A stretch of 64,000 nucleotides of DNA, from assembly GCF_027922145.1 (NCBI RefSeq), contig NZ_BSFC01000044.1:372001-436000 (forward strand). The letters run 5' to 3'. The notes below the pieces were generated by a model, which was not told the DNA's origin, ran no database searches, and worked only from the letters and a program-made list of their open reading frames with translations. Made by a program: the position numbers and the translations under genes. This stretch comes from Novosphingobium resinovorum. GTDB taxonomy: Bacteria > Pseudomonadota > Alphaproteobacteria > Sphingomonadales > Sphingomonadaceae. Below are positions 17,843 through 26,788 of this stretch, in pieces; position 1 is the stretch's first letter, and each line of letters opens with the position of its first letter.

Positions 17843-18757
17843 ATGGACGTCTACCTCCCCATCGCCAACCTTTCGGTCAACGGCCTCATCATCGTCGCGC
17901 TGGGGGCGCTGACCGGCGTGCTTTCGGGCATGTTCGGCGTGGGCGGCGGGTTCCTGACGACGCCGTTGATGATCTTCTACGGTATCCCGCCTACGGTCGC
18001 TGCAGCATCGGCAGCCAGCCAGGTGACCGGCGCCAGCGTCTCGGGCGTCTTCGCGCATACCCGGCGGGGCGGCGTGGACTACCAGATGGGCGCGGTCATG
18101 GTAGCCGGCGGCATCATGGGCACCGGGCTCGGCTCGCTGTTGTTCAACCTGCTCGAGCAGTTGGGCCAGATCGATACGGTCATCAACATCCTCTACGTCG
18201 TGCTGCTCGGCTCGATCGGCGGCTTGATGGCCAAGGAGAGTATCCAGTCGATCCGCGCCGAGCGGACCGGGATTCCCATCGCCGCCAGGAAGCGCCGCCA
18301 TCACCCGATGGTCGCCAGCCTGCCGATGCGCTGGCGGTTCTACCGCTCGGGCCTCTACATCTCGCCGCTGGCGCCGCTGCTGCTGGGGATCGGGACCGGC
18401 ATCTTGACGATGCTGATGGGCATCGGCGGCGGCTTCGTGCTGGTCCCGGCGATGCTCTATATTCTCGGCATGAGCGCCAATGTCGTCGTCGGCACCTCGC
18501 TGTTCCAGATCCTCTTCGTGACGATGGCGACGACGATGATGCACGCGCTGACGACTCACGCCGTCGATATCGTGCTGGCCTCGCTGCTGCTGCTGGGCTC
18601 GGTGTCCGGCGCTCAGGTCGGCGCGCAGTTCGCGCAGAAGGCCAGCCCGGTGAAACTGCGCCTGATCCTCGCCGTCATCGTGCTGCTGGTCGCCGGGCGC
18701 ATGGCGCTGGGCCTCGGCTATCGGCCTGACGAGATCTATACGGTCGCGCCGCTGTGA
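17843..18757 (+). CDS. TauE/SafE (TSUP) family sulfite/sulfonate exporter-like permease
   Basis: A 304-residue inner-membrane protein with two repeated four-helix modules. Each begins with the family's glycine-rich motif: GALTGVLSGMFGVGGGFLTTP near residue 25 and GIGTGILTMLMGIGGGFVLVP near residue 190. A positively charged cytoplasmic loop (KRRHHP) separates the halves. Family members move sulfite, sulfoacetate or related organosulfur anions. The substrate here is not evident. I use the ATG at 17843; a GTG three codons upstream is also possible. Its stop overlaps the next gene by four bases, as is common for the TSUP-TIGR02186 pair. Confidence 0.85.
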   Translation: MDVYLPIANLSVNGLIIVALGALTGVLSGMFGVGGGFLTTPLMIFYGIPPTVAAASAASQVTGASVSGVFAHTRRGGVDYQMGAVMVAGGIMGTGLGSLLFNLLEQLGQIDTVINILYVVLLGSIGGLMAKESIQSIRAERTGIPIAARKRRHHPMVASLPMRWRFYRSGLYISPLAPLLLGIGTGILTMLMGIGGGFVLVPAMLYILGMSANVVVGTSLFQILFVTMATTMMHALTTHAVDIVLASLLLLGSVSGAQVGAQFAQKASPVKLRLILAVIVLLVAGRMALGLGYRPDEIYTVAPL

Positions 18758-19506
18758 GGGTGTGGCTCGCACTGCTGGCGCTCGTCGCGCTGACCGGTGC
18801 GCGCGACCCGATCCTCGTGCCCGAAGTCTCGCAGCATGAAGTCGATCTGCAGCAGGGCTTCACCGGCACCGAACTGCTGCTTTTCGGGGCGGTGCTGACA
18901 CCGGAAGGCTCCCGCGCGGCGCAGGACTACGACATCGTCGTCGTGCTCAAGGGGCCGACCCAGTCAATCGTCCTGCGCGAAAAGCAGAAGGTCGCGGGCG
19001 TCTGGATCAACGCCGCCAGCACCGAACTGCGAAGCGCGCCGAGCTACTACGCCATCGCCTCGAGCCGGCCGATCGCCGACATCGTCGATGATAAGACGGC
19101 GGCGATCTATGAGCTTGGGCTCAAGTGGCTGCAGTTGTCGCCGATCGGCGCGATCGATCCGGACGAACAGGCGCGTTTCTCCTCGGGGCTGGTCGATCTC
19201 AACCGCCGGATCGGGCTCTACCGCGAGGAGGAGGGCGGCGTCACGGTCAAGGAGCAGGTGCTTTACCAGGCGCGGATCGAACTGCCCTCGCGCGTGCCGA
19301 CGGGCATCTATACCGCAGAAACTTTCGCCATTTCCAAGGGTAGGGTAGTCGCGTCGGCGAGCAGCCAGGTTGAAGTGCGTAAGCTCGGTATCGAGCGCGC
19401 CATCGCCAATTTCGCGGAGGATTACGGCTTCGCCTATGGCCTGCTGGCGGTATTCGTCTCGGTGGCAATGGGCTGGCTGGCCGGCCGCCTTTTCGCGCTG
19501 ATCTGA
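18754..19506 (+). CDS. TIGR02186 family putative transmembrane protein
   Basis: A 250-residue protein matching the alphaproteobacterial TIGR02186/Alph_Pro_TM family by length, by its signal segment (about residues 1-16), by the region LVPEVSQHEVDLQQGFTGTELLLFGAV, and by the single C-terminal membrane helix (GLLAVFVSVAMGWLAGRLF). It should be periplasmic and anchored at its C terminus. The function is unknown. The family occurs next to TauE/SafE permeases, and here the GTG start overlaps the permease stop (GTGA), suggesting an accessory role in the same transport step. Confidence 0.8.
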   Translation: MRVWLALLALVALTGARDPILVPEVSQHEVDLQQGFTGTELLLFGAVLTPEGSRAAQDYDIVVVLKGPTQSIVLREKQKVAGVWINAASTELRSAPSYYAIASSRPIADIVDDKTAAIYELGLKWLQLSPIGAIDPDEQARFSSGLVDLNRRIGLYREEEGGVTVKEQVLYQARIELPSRVPTGIYTAETFAISKGRVVASASSQVEVRKLGIERAIANFAEDYGFAYGLLAVFVSVAMGWLAGRLFALI

Positions 19507-19597
19507 TATACGATGCCGTCTTTAGGCGGAAATTAACCTCGTCGCTGGTAGCCACCGCAATCGGTTGCCATACAAATGCGATGGGTTGACGAAGCGG

Positions 19598-21259
19598 ATG
19601 CATCTCGACGGTCTCGACAGATTTCAAGACCCCCGGACCGATGCGGAGCCGGCCGTCGCGCTTGGGCTCGAGCCGATCGGCGTCGTCCTCGACGTGAGCG
19701 GCGCGGGTAGTCGCATCGCCTTCGATCTTGAGCGTCTGAACGAGATTACCGCGGCGGATGATCCTTCGGTGGCGATGTCCGGGCAGGTGAGCAGCCAGGT
19801 CAAGATTCGCGTCGGCACCGGCTGGCTGCTGGCCAGCGTCCGTAACCAGAAGCAGGACGGCCGCGTGGCGGGCGTGCTGTCCGAAGTCGATTTTCTCGGT
19901 GAGGGTTTAGAGGAGCGCCAGACCGGCCGCATCCACGGGTTCCGGCGGGGCGTCACGCGCTTCCCGATCCCGGGCGCGCTGGTCTACCCGGCGACCAGCG
20001 ACGACCTTCGGCAGATCTATGCCAGCGACGGACGCTCGGCGATCCAGGTTGGCAACGTCTATCCCACCCGCGACATTCGCGCGGGGCTTTACGTCGATGC
20101 GCTGCTGGGCAAGCACTTCGCGCTGCTCGGTTCGACCGGCACCGGCAAGTCGACCAGCGCCGCGCTGATCCTCCACCGCATCTGCGAGCATGCGCCCGAA
20201 GGCCACATCATCATGGTCGATCCGCACGGCGAGTACGCGGCGGCGTTTCGCGATACCGGCGTGATCCTCGACGTTTCGAACCTGCAGATGCCGTATTGGC
20301 TGATGAACTTCGAGGAGCACTGCGAAATCCTGCTGACCTCTCGCGGGGACGAGCGGCAGCTTGACGCCGAGATCCTCGGCAAGGCGCTGCTGGAGGCGCG
20401 CTCGAAGAATCGGCTGGCCGAGCAGATGGGCAAGATCACGGTGGATTCGCCGATTCCCTACCTGCTGTCGGACCTCGGCAATATCCTGAACAACGCGATG
20501 GGCAAGCTCGACAAGGGCCATACCAGCGCGCCGTACCTGCGCATCCGCAACAAGCTGGACGAGATGAAGTCCGACCCGCGCTATCAGTTCATGTTCTCCG
20601 GCATGCTGGTGGGCGACGTGATGGCGGACTTCATTTCCAAGCTGTTCCGCCTGCCGTCGCGCGGGCGGCCGATCTCGATCATCGACGTCTCCGGCGTGCC
20701 GACGGAGATCACCTCCACCGTCGTCGCGGTGCTCAGCCGCATGGTCTTCGACTTCGCCGTATGGGCACGCGAGGAGGAGACGCGGCCGATCCTGCTCGTC
20801 TGCGAGGAAGCGCATCGCTACGTTCCGAACGAGCGGAATGCCGATGGCTCGTCGGTGGGTCGCATCCTCTCACGCATCGCCAAGGAGGGGCGCAAGTACG
20901 GGATCTCGCTGGGCCTCATCACGCAGCGGCCGTCCGATCTGGCCGAGGGCGTGTTGTCGCAGTGCGGCACGATCATCTCGATGCGCCTGAACAACGAGCG
21001 CGACCAGGCTTTCGTGCGCGCCGCCATGCCCGAGGGGGCGCGCGGGTTCCTCGATTCGATCCCGGCGCTGCGCAACCGCGAGTGCATCGTCTGCGGCGAG
21101 GGCGTGGCGATCCCGATGCGTGTCTCGTTCGACGACCTCGAGGAGAACAAACGGCCGGCTTCGGCGGACCCCTCGTTCACGCAGCTGTGGAACCGCAGCG
21201 GCGGCGAGGAAGAGATGGTCCTGCGCACCGTGCAGCGCTGGCGCGCGCAGGGGCGTTGA
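19598..21259 (+). CDS. HerA-like hexameric ATPase (DUF87)
   Basis: A 553-residue HerA/FtsK-superfamily ATPase. An N-terminal beta-barrel HAS domain (about residues 1-130) is followed by a RecA-like motor: Walker A GSTGTGKST at about 178-186, VDPHGEYAAAF, Walker B in RPILLVCEEAHRYVPN, and the sensor/arginine-finger region GLITQRPSDLAEGVLSQC. Archaeal HerA works with the NurA nuclease in DNA end resection, and bacterial forms also occur with Sir2 or nuclease partners in phage defence. No nuclease is adjacent here, so the role is open. I chose the ATG at 19598. A TTG at 19565 would add 11 residues. Confidence 0.85.
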   Translation: MHLDGLDRFQDPRTDAEPAVALGLEPIGVVLDVSGAGSRIAFDLERLNEITAADDPSVAMSGQVSSQVKIRVGTGWLLASVRNQKQDGRVAGVLSEVDFLGEGLEERQTGRIHGFRRGVTRFPIPGALVYPATSDDLRQIYASDGRSAIQVGNVYPTRDIRAGLYVDALLGKHFALLGSTGTGKSTSAALILHRICEHAPEGHIIMVDPHGEYAAAFRDTGVILDVSNLQMPYWLMNFEEHCEILLTSRGDERQLDAEILGKALLEARSKNRLAEQMGKITVDSPIPYLLSDLGNILNNAMGKLDKGHTSAPYLRIRNKLDEMKSDPRYQFMFSGMLVGDVMADFISKLFRLPSRGRPISIIDVSGVPTEITSTVVAVLSRMVFDFAVWAREEETRPILLVCEEAHRYVPNERNADGSSVGRILSRIAKEGRKYGISLGLITQRPSDLAEGVLSQCGTIISMRLNNERDQAFVRAAMPEGARGFLDSIPALRNRECIVCGEGVAIPMRVSFDDLEENKRPASADPSFTQLWNRSGGEEEMVLRTVQRWRAQGR

Positions 21260-21260
21260 A

Positions 21261-22700
21261 CTAACCCTTGAAGGCCCTGCGCCACCGGCCGGAACTGTAA
21301 TAGGCCAGTGTCAGGATCACCGTCAGCGACGAGCCGACCGGATAGGCCCACCACACCGCCTCGCTGCCGATGAAGGGGCGGGCGAGTGCATAGAAGCCAA
21401 GGCGCCCCGGGTAGAGACCGAGGAACAGCAACACCAGCGGCGCTACCACCGCACCATAGGCTCGCATCGTGCCGGTCAGGATCATGGTGATTGACACGAT
21501 CACGAACGAGGCGGTGCAGACCACCTGGATATGCTCGGCGATGGGCAGGGCGGGGCTCTGGCCGCCGAGGAACAGTGCCAGCAGCGGCCTGTCGAATCCG
21601 ACGATCAGCGCGGCCACGGCGGTCGACATGACGAGATTGGTGCCCATGCCAGTCAGCGTCACCTTGCTGACGCGGCCATGGTCCCCGGCGCCCAGCGACT
21701 GCGCGACCATCGCGCTGACGGCCGAGCCGATCGCGAAGGCGGGCATCTGCAGGTAGTTCCACAGTTGCAGCGAAGCGCCGTAGGCGGCCGCCGCGTCCAG
21801 CCCCTCGCGGTTGACGAGGCTCACCATGATGAGGCCCGCCGAGGACACGATCAGCATCTGCGCGCCCATCGGCAGACCCTTGGCCAGCACATAGCGAAGG
21901 TCCTCCCCGCGCGGGGTCAGGTAGCCAAGTTCGGGGCCGCGCAGGCGCAGCGGCAGATCCTTGCGGTAGATCACCCAGATCTGCAGCACCATGCCCGCCG
22001 TGTTGGCTATGGCGGTGGCGATGGCCGACCCTGCGACGCCCAAGGTCGGCAGCGGGCCGACGCCGATGATCAGCAGCGGGTTGAACACGATGTCGAGCAC
22101 CACCGCCAGGATCATGGCGTAGAGCGGCGTCTTGGAATCGCCGACGCCGCGCATGCCCATCGAGACGATCATGTTCACGCTCGCCAGCGGGATCGTCACG
22201 AAGATCACCTGCAGGTAAGCGAGCGCATCGGCGCGGCTGGCGGCAGGTGTGCCGAGCTTGTCGAGCAGTGCTCCCGCACCGAACCAGCCGATCACGCCGG
22301 TCGCGATCGAGATCAGGATGCAGAAGCCGACGCCGGTGCCGAACGTGCGCCGCGCCGCGACGATGTCACGCGCGCCGAAATGCTGGCCCACGCGCACCGT
22401 CGTCGCCATGCCGAAGCCGAAGACGGCGGCGAAGACGAGGAACATCACGATGTTGGCGTTGGCTGTCGCCGCCAGCGCGCTCTCGCCCAGCAGGCGCCCG
22501 ACCCAGATCGCGTTGACCGAACCGTTCAGCGTCTGCAGCACGTTGGACAGCAGCATCGGGATCGAGAAGAACAGCAGCGTCTTCAGGATCGGGCCTTTGG
22601 TGAGATCGCCGCGCATCGCCGGGCGCGCGGGCGCTTCGACCTGCGGAGTGTCGGCGGTCGAGCTGTCCTCGCACAGCGGGATGGGCGATGCTTCGTTCAT
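21261..22700 (-). CDS. MATE family multidrug/sodium antiporter
   Basis: A 479-residue, 12-helix inner-membrane exporter of the MATE (NorM/DinF) superfamily. After a 35-residue hydrophilic N terminus, the two MatE halves begin at about residue 40 (LTKGPILKTLLFFSIPMLLS) and about 265 (VLAKGLPMGAQMLIVSSAGL). Typical motifs include GSVNAIWVGRLLGESALAA and QSLGAGDHGRVSK. It exports cationic drugs or metabolites in exchange for Na+ or H+, and the substrate is unknown. Its ATG overlaps the queE stop (ATGA), so it is translated from the same mRNA as queE despite an unrelated function. Confidence 0.88.
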   Translation of the reverse strand: MNEASPIPLCEDSSTADTPQVEAPARPAMRGDLTKGPILKTLLFFSIPMLLSNVLQTLNGSVNAIWVGRLLGESALAATANANIVMFLVFAAVFGFGMATTVRVGQHFGARDIVAARRTFGTGVGFCILISIATGVIGWFGAGALLDKLGTPAASRADALAYLQVIFVTIPLASVNMIVSMGMRGVGDSKTPLYAMILAVVLDIVFNPLLIIGVGPLPTLGVAGSAIATAIANTAGMVLQIWVIYRKDLPLRLRGPELGYLTPRGEDLRYVLAKGLPMGAQMLIVSSAGLIMVSLVNREGLDAAAAYGASLQLWNYLQMPAFAIGSAVSAMVAQSLGAGDHGRVSKVTLTGMGTNLVMSTAVAALIVGFDRPLLALFLGGQSPALPIAEHIQVVCTASFVIVSITMILTGTMRAYGAVVAPLVLLFLGLYPGRLGFYALARPFIGSEAVWWAYPVGSSLTVILTLAYYSSGRWRRAFKG

Positions 22701-23443
22701 GTGCCTCTCGTGTCGCCCCAAAGATGGATGTGCAAGCGGTCCGTGAACCGCAAGCCATGCTGCGAGCAGAAATCCGCCAGCCAGCCCGACCGTTCCCGGA
22801 TGACATCGCTGGAGCGGCCTTCGGGCATCAGGAACAGGCGGGCGCCGGGGATGGCGTAAGTCTGTTGCAGGGCCATGACTTCGTCGAGGTCGTCGCGGGT
22901 AGCGACCACGAACTTGAAGAAGGCGCGCGGTTCAGCGGCCCAGGCGGCGAGGCGGTCGGGCAGGAGCGCGAGTTCGGCGGGGTTGCCGCTGTGCGCCAGC
23001 TTGGGGCTGACGTTGTACTGGTCGATCCGGGCGTCGAGCGCGGGGTGCGGCGCGACGGTGGAGTTCGTCTCGACCTCGACGTGCATGCCGGGGCGGATTT
23101 CGTCGAGCGCCTGGACCATGCGGGCCAGCGCCGCGCCCTGCAGCAGCGGCTCGCCGCCGGTGATGACGAGGCGGTCGGGCACCAGATCGGCGACCGCTTG
23201 CGCGAGGTCCGCTTCCTCCATCGTCACCTGGTTCTCGCGCCGTTCGAAGGCGAGGTCGTCGCGGTGGAAGCGGTTGTCGCCGGTGAAGCGCCAGGTGTAG
23301 GCGGTGTCGCACCACTGGCACGCGAGGTTGCAGCGCGAGAGGCGCACGAAGGTGCTCGGTCGGCCCATCGAGGGGCCTTCGCCCTGCAGCGAGGCGAAGA
23401 TTTCCGGCTGGCCGGGGGTGGTGGTGGCTAAGGTGAGGGTCAT
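22697..23443 (-). CDS. queE: 7-carboxy-7-deazaguanine synthase (radical SAM)
   Basis: A 248-residue radical SAM enzyme that contracts 6-carboxytetrahydropterin to 7-carboxy-7-deazaguanine in queuosine tRNA-base synthesis. The iron-sulfur cluster motif is C-x3-C-x2-C (Cys38, Cys42, Cys45 in SRCNLACQWCDTAYTW), with the family's substrate region FASLQGEGPSMGRPSTFVRL before it and VITGGEPLLQG after it. I use the ATG at 23443. The frame stays open into the 21-bp repeat array upstream, but that extension is only translated repeat. The usual partners queC and queD are not in the window. It is followed without a gap by the MATE gene. Confidence 0.92.
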   Translation of the reverse strand: MTLTLATTTPGQPEIFASLQGEGPSMGRPSTFVRLSRCNLACQWCDTAYTWRFTGDNRFHRDDLAFERRENQVTMEEADLAQAVADLVPDRLVITGGEPLLQGAALARMVQALDEIRPGMHVEVETNSTVAPHPALDARIDQYNVSPKLAHSGNPAELALLPDRLAAWAAEPRAFFKFVVATRDDLDEVMALQQTYAIPGARLFLMPEGRSSDVIRERSGWLADFCSQHGLRFTDRLHIHLWGDTRGT

Positions 23444-23456
23444 GGTTTCAGTGTCG

Positions 23457-23596
23457 TAAGGTGACGCAGGTTTACACGGTTTACACGGTCCAGAGGGAAA
23501 AGGTGTCACCTTGTGGCTGAAAGTGTCACCTTGCAGGCGAAACCTGTCACCTTGCGGCGAAAAATTGTCACCTTGTGCGGGGAAGGTGTAACCTTG
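23457..23596 (-). repeat. 21-bp-period repeat array, copy 2 (reverse orientation)
   Basis: Read on the plus strand, TGTCACCTTG starts at 23504, 23524, 23545 and 23566, and the variant TGTAACCTTG starts at 23587, giving spacings of 20, 21, 21 and 21 bases. To the left are two copies of GGTTTACAC (23469-23486) and then an inverted unit, AAGGTGACG (23458-23466). This is the exact mirror of copy 1 at 5446-5583, including the single 20-base interval next to the doubled GTGTAAACC. The array lies 14 bases upstream of queE and directly downstream of an inverted-repeat element. Confidence 0.9.
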
Positions 23597-23653
23597 TGAG
23601 CGAAGCTGGGCATGGCGCGATCATGGCAGAGGCCGTCGTTGTAGGACAGCGCA

Positions 23654-23825
23654 TCCTCCCCGGTACGGGGAGGGGGACCACCCGCAGGGTGGTGGAGGGG
23701 CACAGGCGGCATCGCCGGACTTCGCTGCGCGCACTGCCAAAGGCGCTAGCCTTCGAGGGCACGCGATCCCGCGCGTGCCCCTCCACCATGCTTCGCATGG
23801 TCCCCCTCCCCCGATGGGGGAGGAT
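23654..23825. repeat. Compound inverted repeat (CCTCCCC family)
   Basis: A 170-base palindromic element fills the gap to valS. The left half contains the hairpins CCTCCCCG-GTA-CGGGGAGG (23655-23673) and CCACCC-GCA-GGGTGG (23678-23692), then GGTGGAGGGGCAC. The right half carries the inverse (GTGCCCCTCCACC, CCATGC/GCATGG, and CCTCCCCC-GAT-GGGGGAGG), ending at the valS stop. Related elements are common in sphingomonad intergenic DNA. The terminal hairpin may also end valS transcription. Confidence 0.8.
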
Positions 23826-26528
23826 TCAGCCCAGCCGCGCCAGTGCCGCCGCCAGACGCTCCGCCTCGGCCGAGTGCGCGGCGTGGTCGGCGCGGGCCTT
23901 CTCGACCGCCTCGGGCTTGGCCTTCTGCGCGAAGGCCGGGTTATCGAGGCGCTTGCCCAGCGAATCCCGCTCCTTGATCGAGGCGGCATGCGCCTTTTCC
24001 AGACGGGCCTTCTCGGCGGCGATGTCGATCACGCCTTCGAGCGGGATCGCCAGCATTGCGTCGCCCGCGCCGACCTGCATCGCCGCGCCCGCAGGGGCCG
24101 CCTCGAAGCGGATGCCGTCGAGACGGGCGAGGCGGTCGACCACCGCCGGGTTGCGCTCGATCACGGCGCGCGTCTCGGCGGAAGGGTCGGCGAGGTAGGC
24201 GGTCAGGCGCGCGCCGGGCGAGATCCCCAGTTCCGCCTTGGCACCGCGCAAGTTGCCGACCAGCGCGATCAGCCACTCGACTTCGGCCTTGGCCTCGGCG
24301 TCCACCGCGGCCTCGGGCGCGGGCCATGCGGCGACGATCAGTTCGGCCTCGCGGGTGCCGGTCTTGCTCCACAGCTCTTCGGTGACGAAGGGCATGAAGG
24401 GGTGCAGCATGACGAGGATCTGGTCGAGCACCCAGCCGGCGACGGCCTTGGTCTCGTCATCGAACGAACCCTTGATGAGTTCGATGTACCAGTCGCAGAA
24501 CTGGTTCCAGACGAAGTGGTAGATTGCGTTTGCGGCCGCGTCGAAGCGCAAGTCGGCCATCGCCTTGTCGAGCGCGGCGACGGTCTCGACCACTTCGCCG
24601 ATGATCCAGCGGTTGACCGCCGAAGTCGCCTTGGGCGCGGCGACCGAAGTGCTGCCGACGATGCCGTTGGACTGGCAGAAGCGCGCGGCGTTCCACAGCT
24701 TGGTGGCGAAGTTGCGGTAACCCTCGACGCGCTTTTCATCCATCTTCACGTCACGGCCCTGGCTTTCCATGGCGGTCATGAAGAAACGCAGCGCGTCGGC
24801 GCCGTATTGGTCGATGAGGCCCAGCGGATCGACGACGTTGCCCTTGGACTTGGACATCTTCTGCCCGTCGGCTGCGCGCACGAGGCCATGGAGGTAGAGC
24901 CGCTTCCACGGCACTTCCTTCATGAAGTGGATGCCCTGCATCGCCATGCGCGCATCCCAGAAGAACAGTATGTCGAAGCCGGAAACGAGCAGGTCGTTGG
25001 GGTAGTGCTTCTTGAGCAGCGCCGAATCCTGATCGGGCCAGCCCAGCGTCGCGAATGGCCACAGCGCCGAGGAGAACCACGTATCGAGCACGTCGTTGTC
25101 ACGGGTCAGCGCCTTGTTGCCGGCAAGGGCCTGCGCCTCTTCCTCGGTCTCGGCGACGAAGATCTCGCCGTCTTCGGTGTACCACGCGGGGATGCGGTGG
25201 CCCCACCACAGCTGGCGGCTGACGCACCACGGCTGGATGTTCTCCATCCAGTTGAAGAAGGTCTTCTCCCAGCTCTTGGGCACGATCTCGATCGAGCCGT
25301 TGCGCACGGCTTCCATCGGCGGGATGGCGAGCGTGGCGGCATCGACGTACCACTGGTCGGTCAGCCACGGCTCGATCACCACGCCGCCGCGGTCGCCGTA
25401 GGGCGTAGCGATGGTGCGCGGCTCGGCGTCGTGCTCGACTTCGTTGCCTTCCTTGTCCTTGGTCACGTGCGGGATCAGGAGGCCCAGTTCCTTCATCGCC
25501 TCGACCACGGCGGCGCGGGCGTCGAAGCGGTCCATGCCGAGGAAGTGGTGCGGGATCAGGCCGTCCGCCGTCTGGCAGACCTTCGCTTCGGCATCGAGCA
25601 TGTTGAGCATGTCGCGCGCCTCGATCCCGGCGCGCTTGCCGACCTCGAAGTCGTTGAAGTCATGCCCCGGGGTGATCTTCACCGCGCCCGAGCCCAGTTC
25701 CGGATCGGCATGCTCGTCGGCGACGATGGGGATCTCGCGGCCCGTGATCGGCAGGGTGACGGTGGCCCCGCGCTCCAGCAGCGGCTTGTAGCGCTCGTCG
25801 GCGGGGTTCACCGCGACCGCCATGTCGGCCAGCATCGTCTCGGGGCGCGTGGTGGCGACCTCGATATGGCCCGAACCGTCCGAGAGCGGATAGTTGAAGT
25901 GCCAGAAGTGTCCCTGGATCTCGCGCGTCTCGACCTCGAGGTCGCTGATCGCGGTCTTGAGCTTGGGGTCCCAGTTCACCAGCCGCTTGTCGCGGTAGAT
26001 CAGGCCCTGGCGGTGCAGGTCCACGAAGACCTTGACCACGGCCTTGGTGAAGTGCGGGTCCATGGTGAACTGCTCGCGGCTCCAGTCCATCGAGCAGCCG
26101 AGGCGGCGCAGTTGGCCGGTGATGGTGCCGCCGCTCTCGGCCTTCCATTCCCAGACCTTCTCGATGAAGGCCTCGCGCGTGTAGTTGGTGCGCTTGTCCT
26201 GGCGCTGCTCCATCTGGCGTTCGACCACCATCTGGGTGGCGATGCCGGCATGATCGGTGCCGACCACCCACAGCGCGTCCTTACCGCGCAGGCGCTCGTA
26301 GCGGATCACCACGTCCTGCAGCGTGTTGTCGAGCGCGTGGCCGATGTGCAGCGAGCCCGTCACGTTCGGCGGCGGGTTGACGATGGTGAAGGGCGCGGCG
26401 TCGGGGCGCTCGGGGCGGAACAGGTTGTTCTGTTCCCAGTGGGCGTACCACTTGGCCTCGATCCCGGCGGGGTCGAAAGTCTTGTCGAGAGCGGGTTCTG
26501 CGATTTGGTCGGTCATGGCGTCGGTCAT
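23826..26528 (-). CDS. valS: Valyl-tRNA synthetase
   Basis: A 900-residue class Ia aminoacyl-tRNA synthetase that charges tRNA-Val. The nucleotide-binding HIGH motif is at about residues 61-64 (PPPNVTGSLHIGHALDN) and KMSKS lies in DGQKMSKSKGNVVDP (DNA near 24850). The editing domain lies between them. The tRNA-binding anticodon domain and a C-terminal coiled coil (AEKARLEKAHAASIKERDSL...) complete the normal length. The start is uncertain: ATG codons at 26528, 26516 and 26540 are in frame without a clear ribosome site, and the first two fit relatives. Upstream lies a 32-bp-arm inverted repeat. Confidence 0.95.
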   Translation of the reverse strand: MTDAMTDQIAEPALDKTFDPAGIEAKWYAHWEQNNLFRPERPDAAPFTIVNPPPNVTGSLHIGHALDNTLQDVVIRYERLRGKDALWVVGTDHAGIATQMVVERQMEQRQDKRTNYTREAFIEKVWEWKAESGGTITGQLRRLGCSMDWSREQFTMDPHFTKAVVKVFVDLHRQGLIYRDKRLVNWDPKLKTAISDLEVETREIQGHFWHFNYPLSDGSGHIEVATTRPETMLADMAVAVNPADERYKPLLERGATVTLPITGREIPIVADEHADPELGSGAVKITPGHDFNDFEVGKRAGIEARDMLNMLDAEAKVCQTADGLIPHHFLGMDRFDARAAVVEAMKELGLLIPHVTKDKEGNEVEHDAEPRTIATPYGDRGGVVIEPWLTDQWYVDAATLAIPPMEAVRNGSIEIVPKSWEKTFFNWMENIQPWCVSRQLWWGHRIPAWYTEDGEIFVAETEEEAQALAGNKALTRDNDVLDTWFSSALWPFATLGWPDQDSALLKKHYPNDLLVSGFDILFFWDARMAMQGIHFMKEVPWKRLYLHGLVRAADGQKMSKSKGNVVDPLGLIDQYGADALRFFMTAMESQGRDVKMDEKRVEGYRNFATKLWNAARFCQSNGIVGSTSVAAPKATSAVNRWIIGEVVETVAALDKAMADLRFDAAANAIYHFVWNQFCDWYIELIKGSFDDETKAVAGWVLDQILVMLHPFMPFVTEELWSKTGTREAELIVAAWPAPEAAVDAEAKAEVEWLIALVGNLRGAKAELGISPGARLTAYLADPSAETRAVIERNPAVVDRLARLDGIRFEAAPAGAAMQVGAGDAMLAIPLEGVIDIAAEKARLEKAHAASIKERDSLGKRLDNPAFAQKAKPEAVEKARADHAAHSAEAERLAAALARLG

Positions 26529-26575
26529 GGCCGGGGCCATGCCAAAGGGCGGGTTTCGGCGCAAGGACGATTCCC

Positions 26576-26690
26576 CGTCATCCCAGCGAAGGCTGGGACC
26601 GCTGGCCGCGTAAAGCCCACCCCTCGGCAGGGCGTACTGACGATAGGTGGCATTAACAGGCCAGCGGTCCCAGCCTTCGCTGGGATGACG
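26576..26690. repeat. Inverted repeat with perfect 32-bp arms (CGTCATCCCAGCG family)
   Basis: The 32 bases at 26576-26607 (beginning CGTCATCCCAGCGAAGGC) are repeated without mismatch, in reverse complement, at 26659-26690 around a 51-base centre. The arms also contain an internal small palindrome, CCCAGCGAAGGCTGGG. The element separates the divergent valS and mlaE genes. Similar palindromes are widespread in proteobacterial genomes. Transcription across it would give a very stable hairpin. Confidence 0.9.
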
Positions 26691-26788
26691 AAGTGTGTTG
26701 GGTGACGGGGTGCAATCAAAGTGACACATCTCGTCGCCAGCATGGAACATCTTGCCGGTCCATGGTTTTTCCCCCAAAGCGAGCGAAC

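Noticed and set aside
23444..23509. 22-residue N-terminal extension of queE
   Set aside because: The residues (GPCKPCKP and so on) come from translating the doubled GTGTAAACC of the repeat array. The family starts at the ATG at 23443.
23775..26705. Very long open frame opposite valS
   Set aside because: It is the antisense shadow of valS: the composition is typical of reversed GC-rich coding sequence, and valS has all synthetase motifs.
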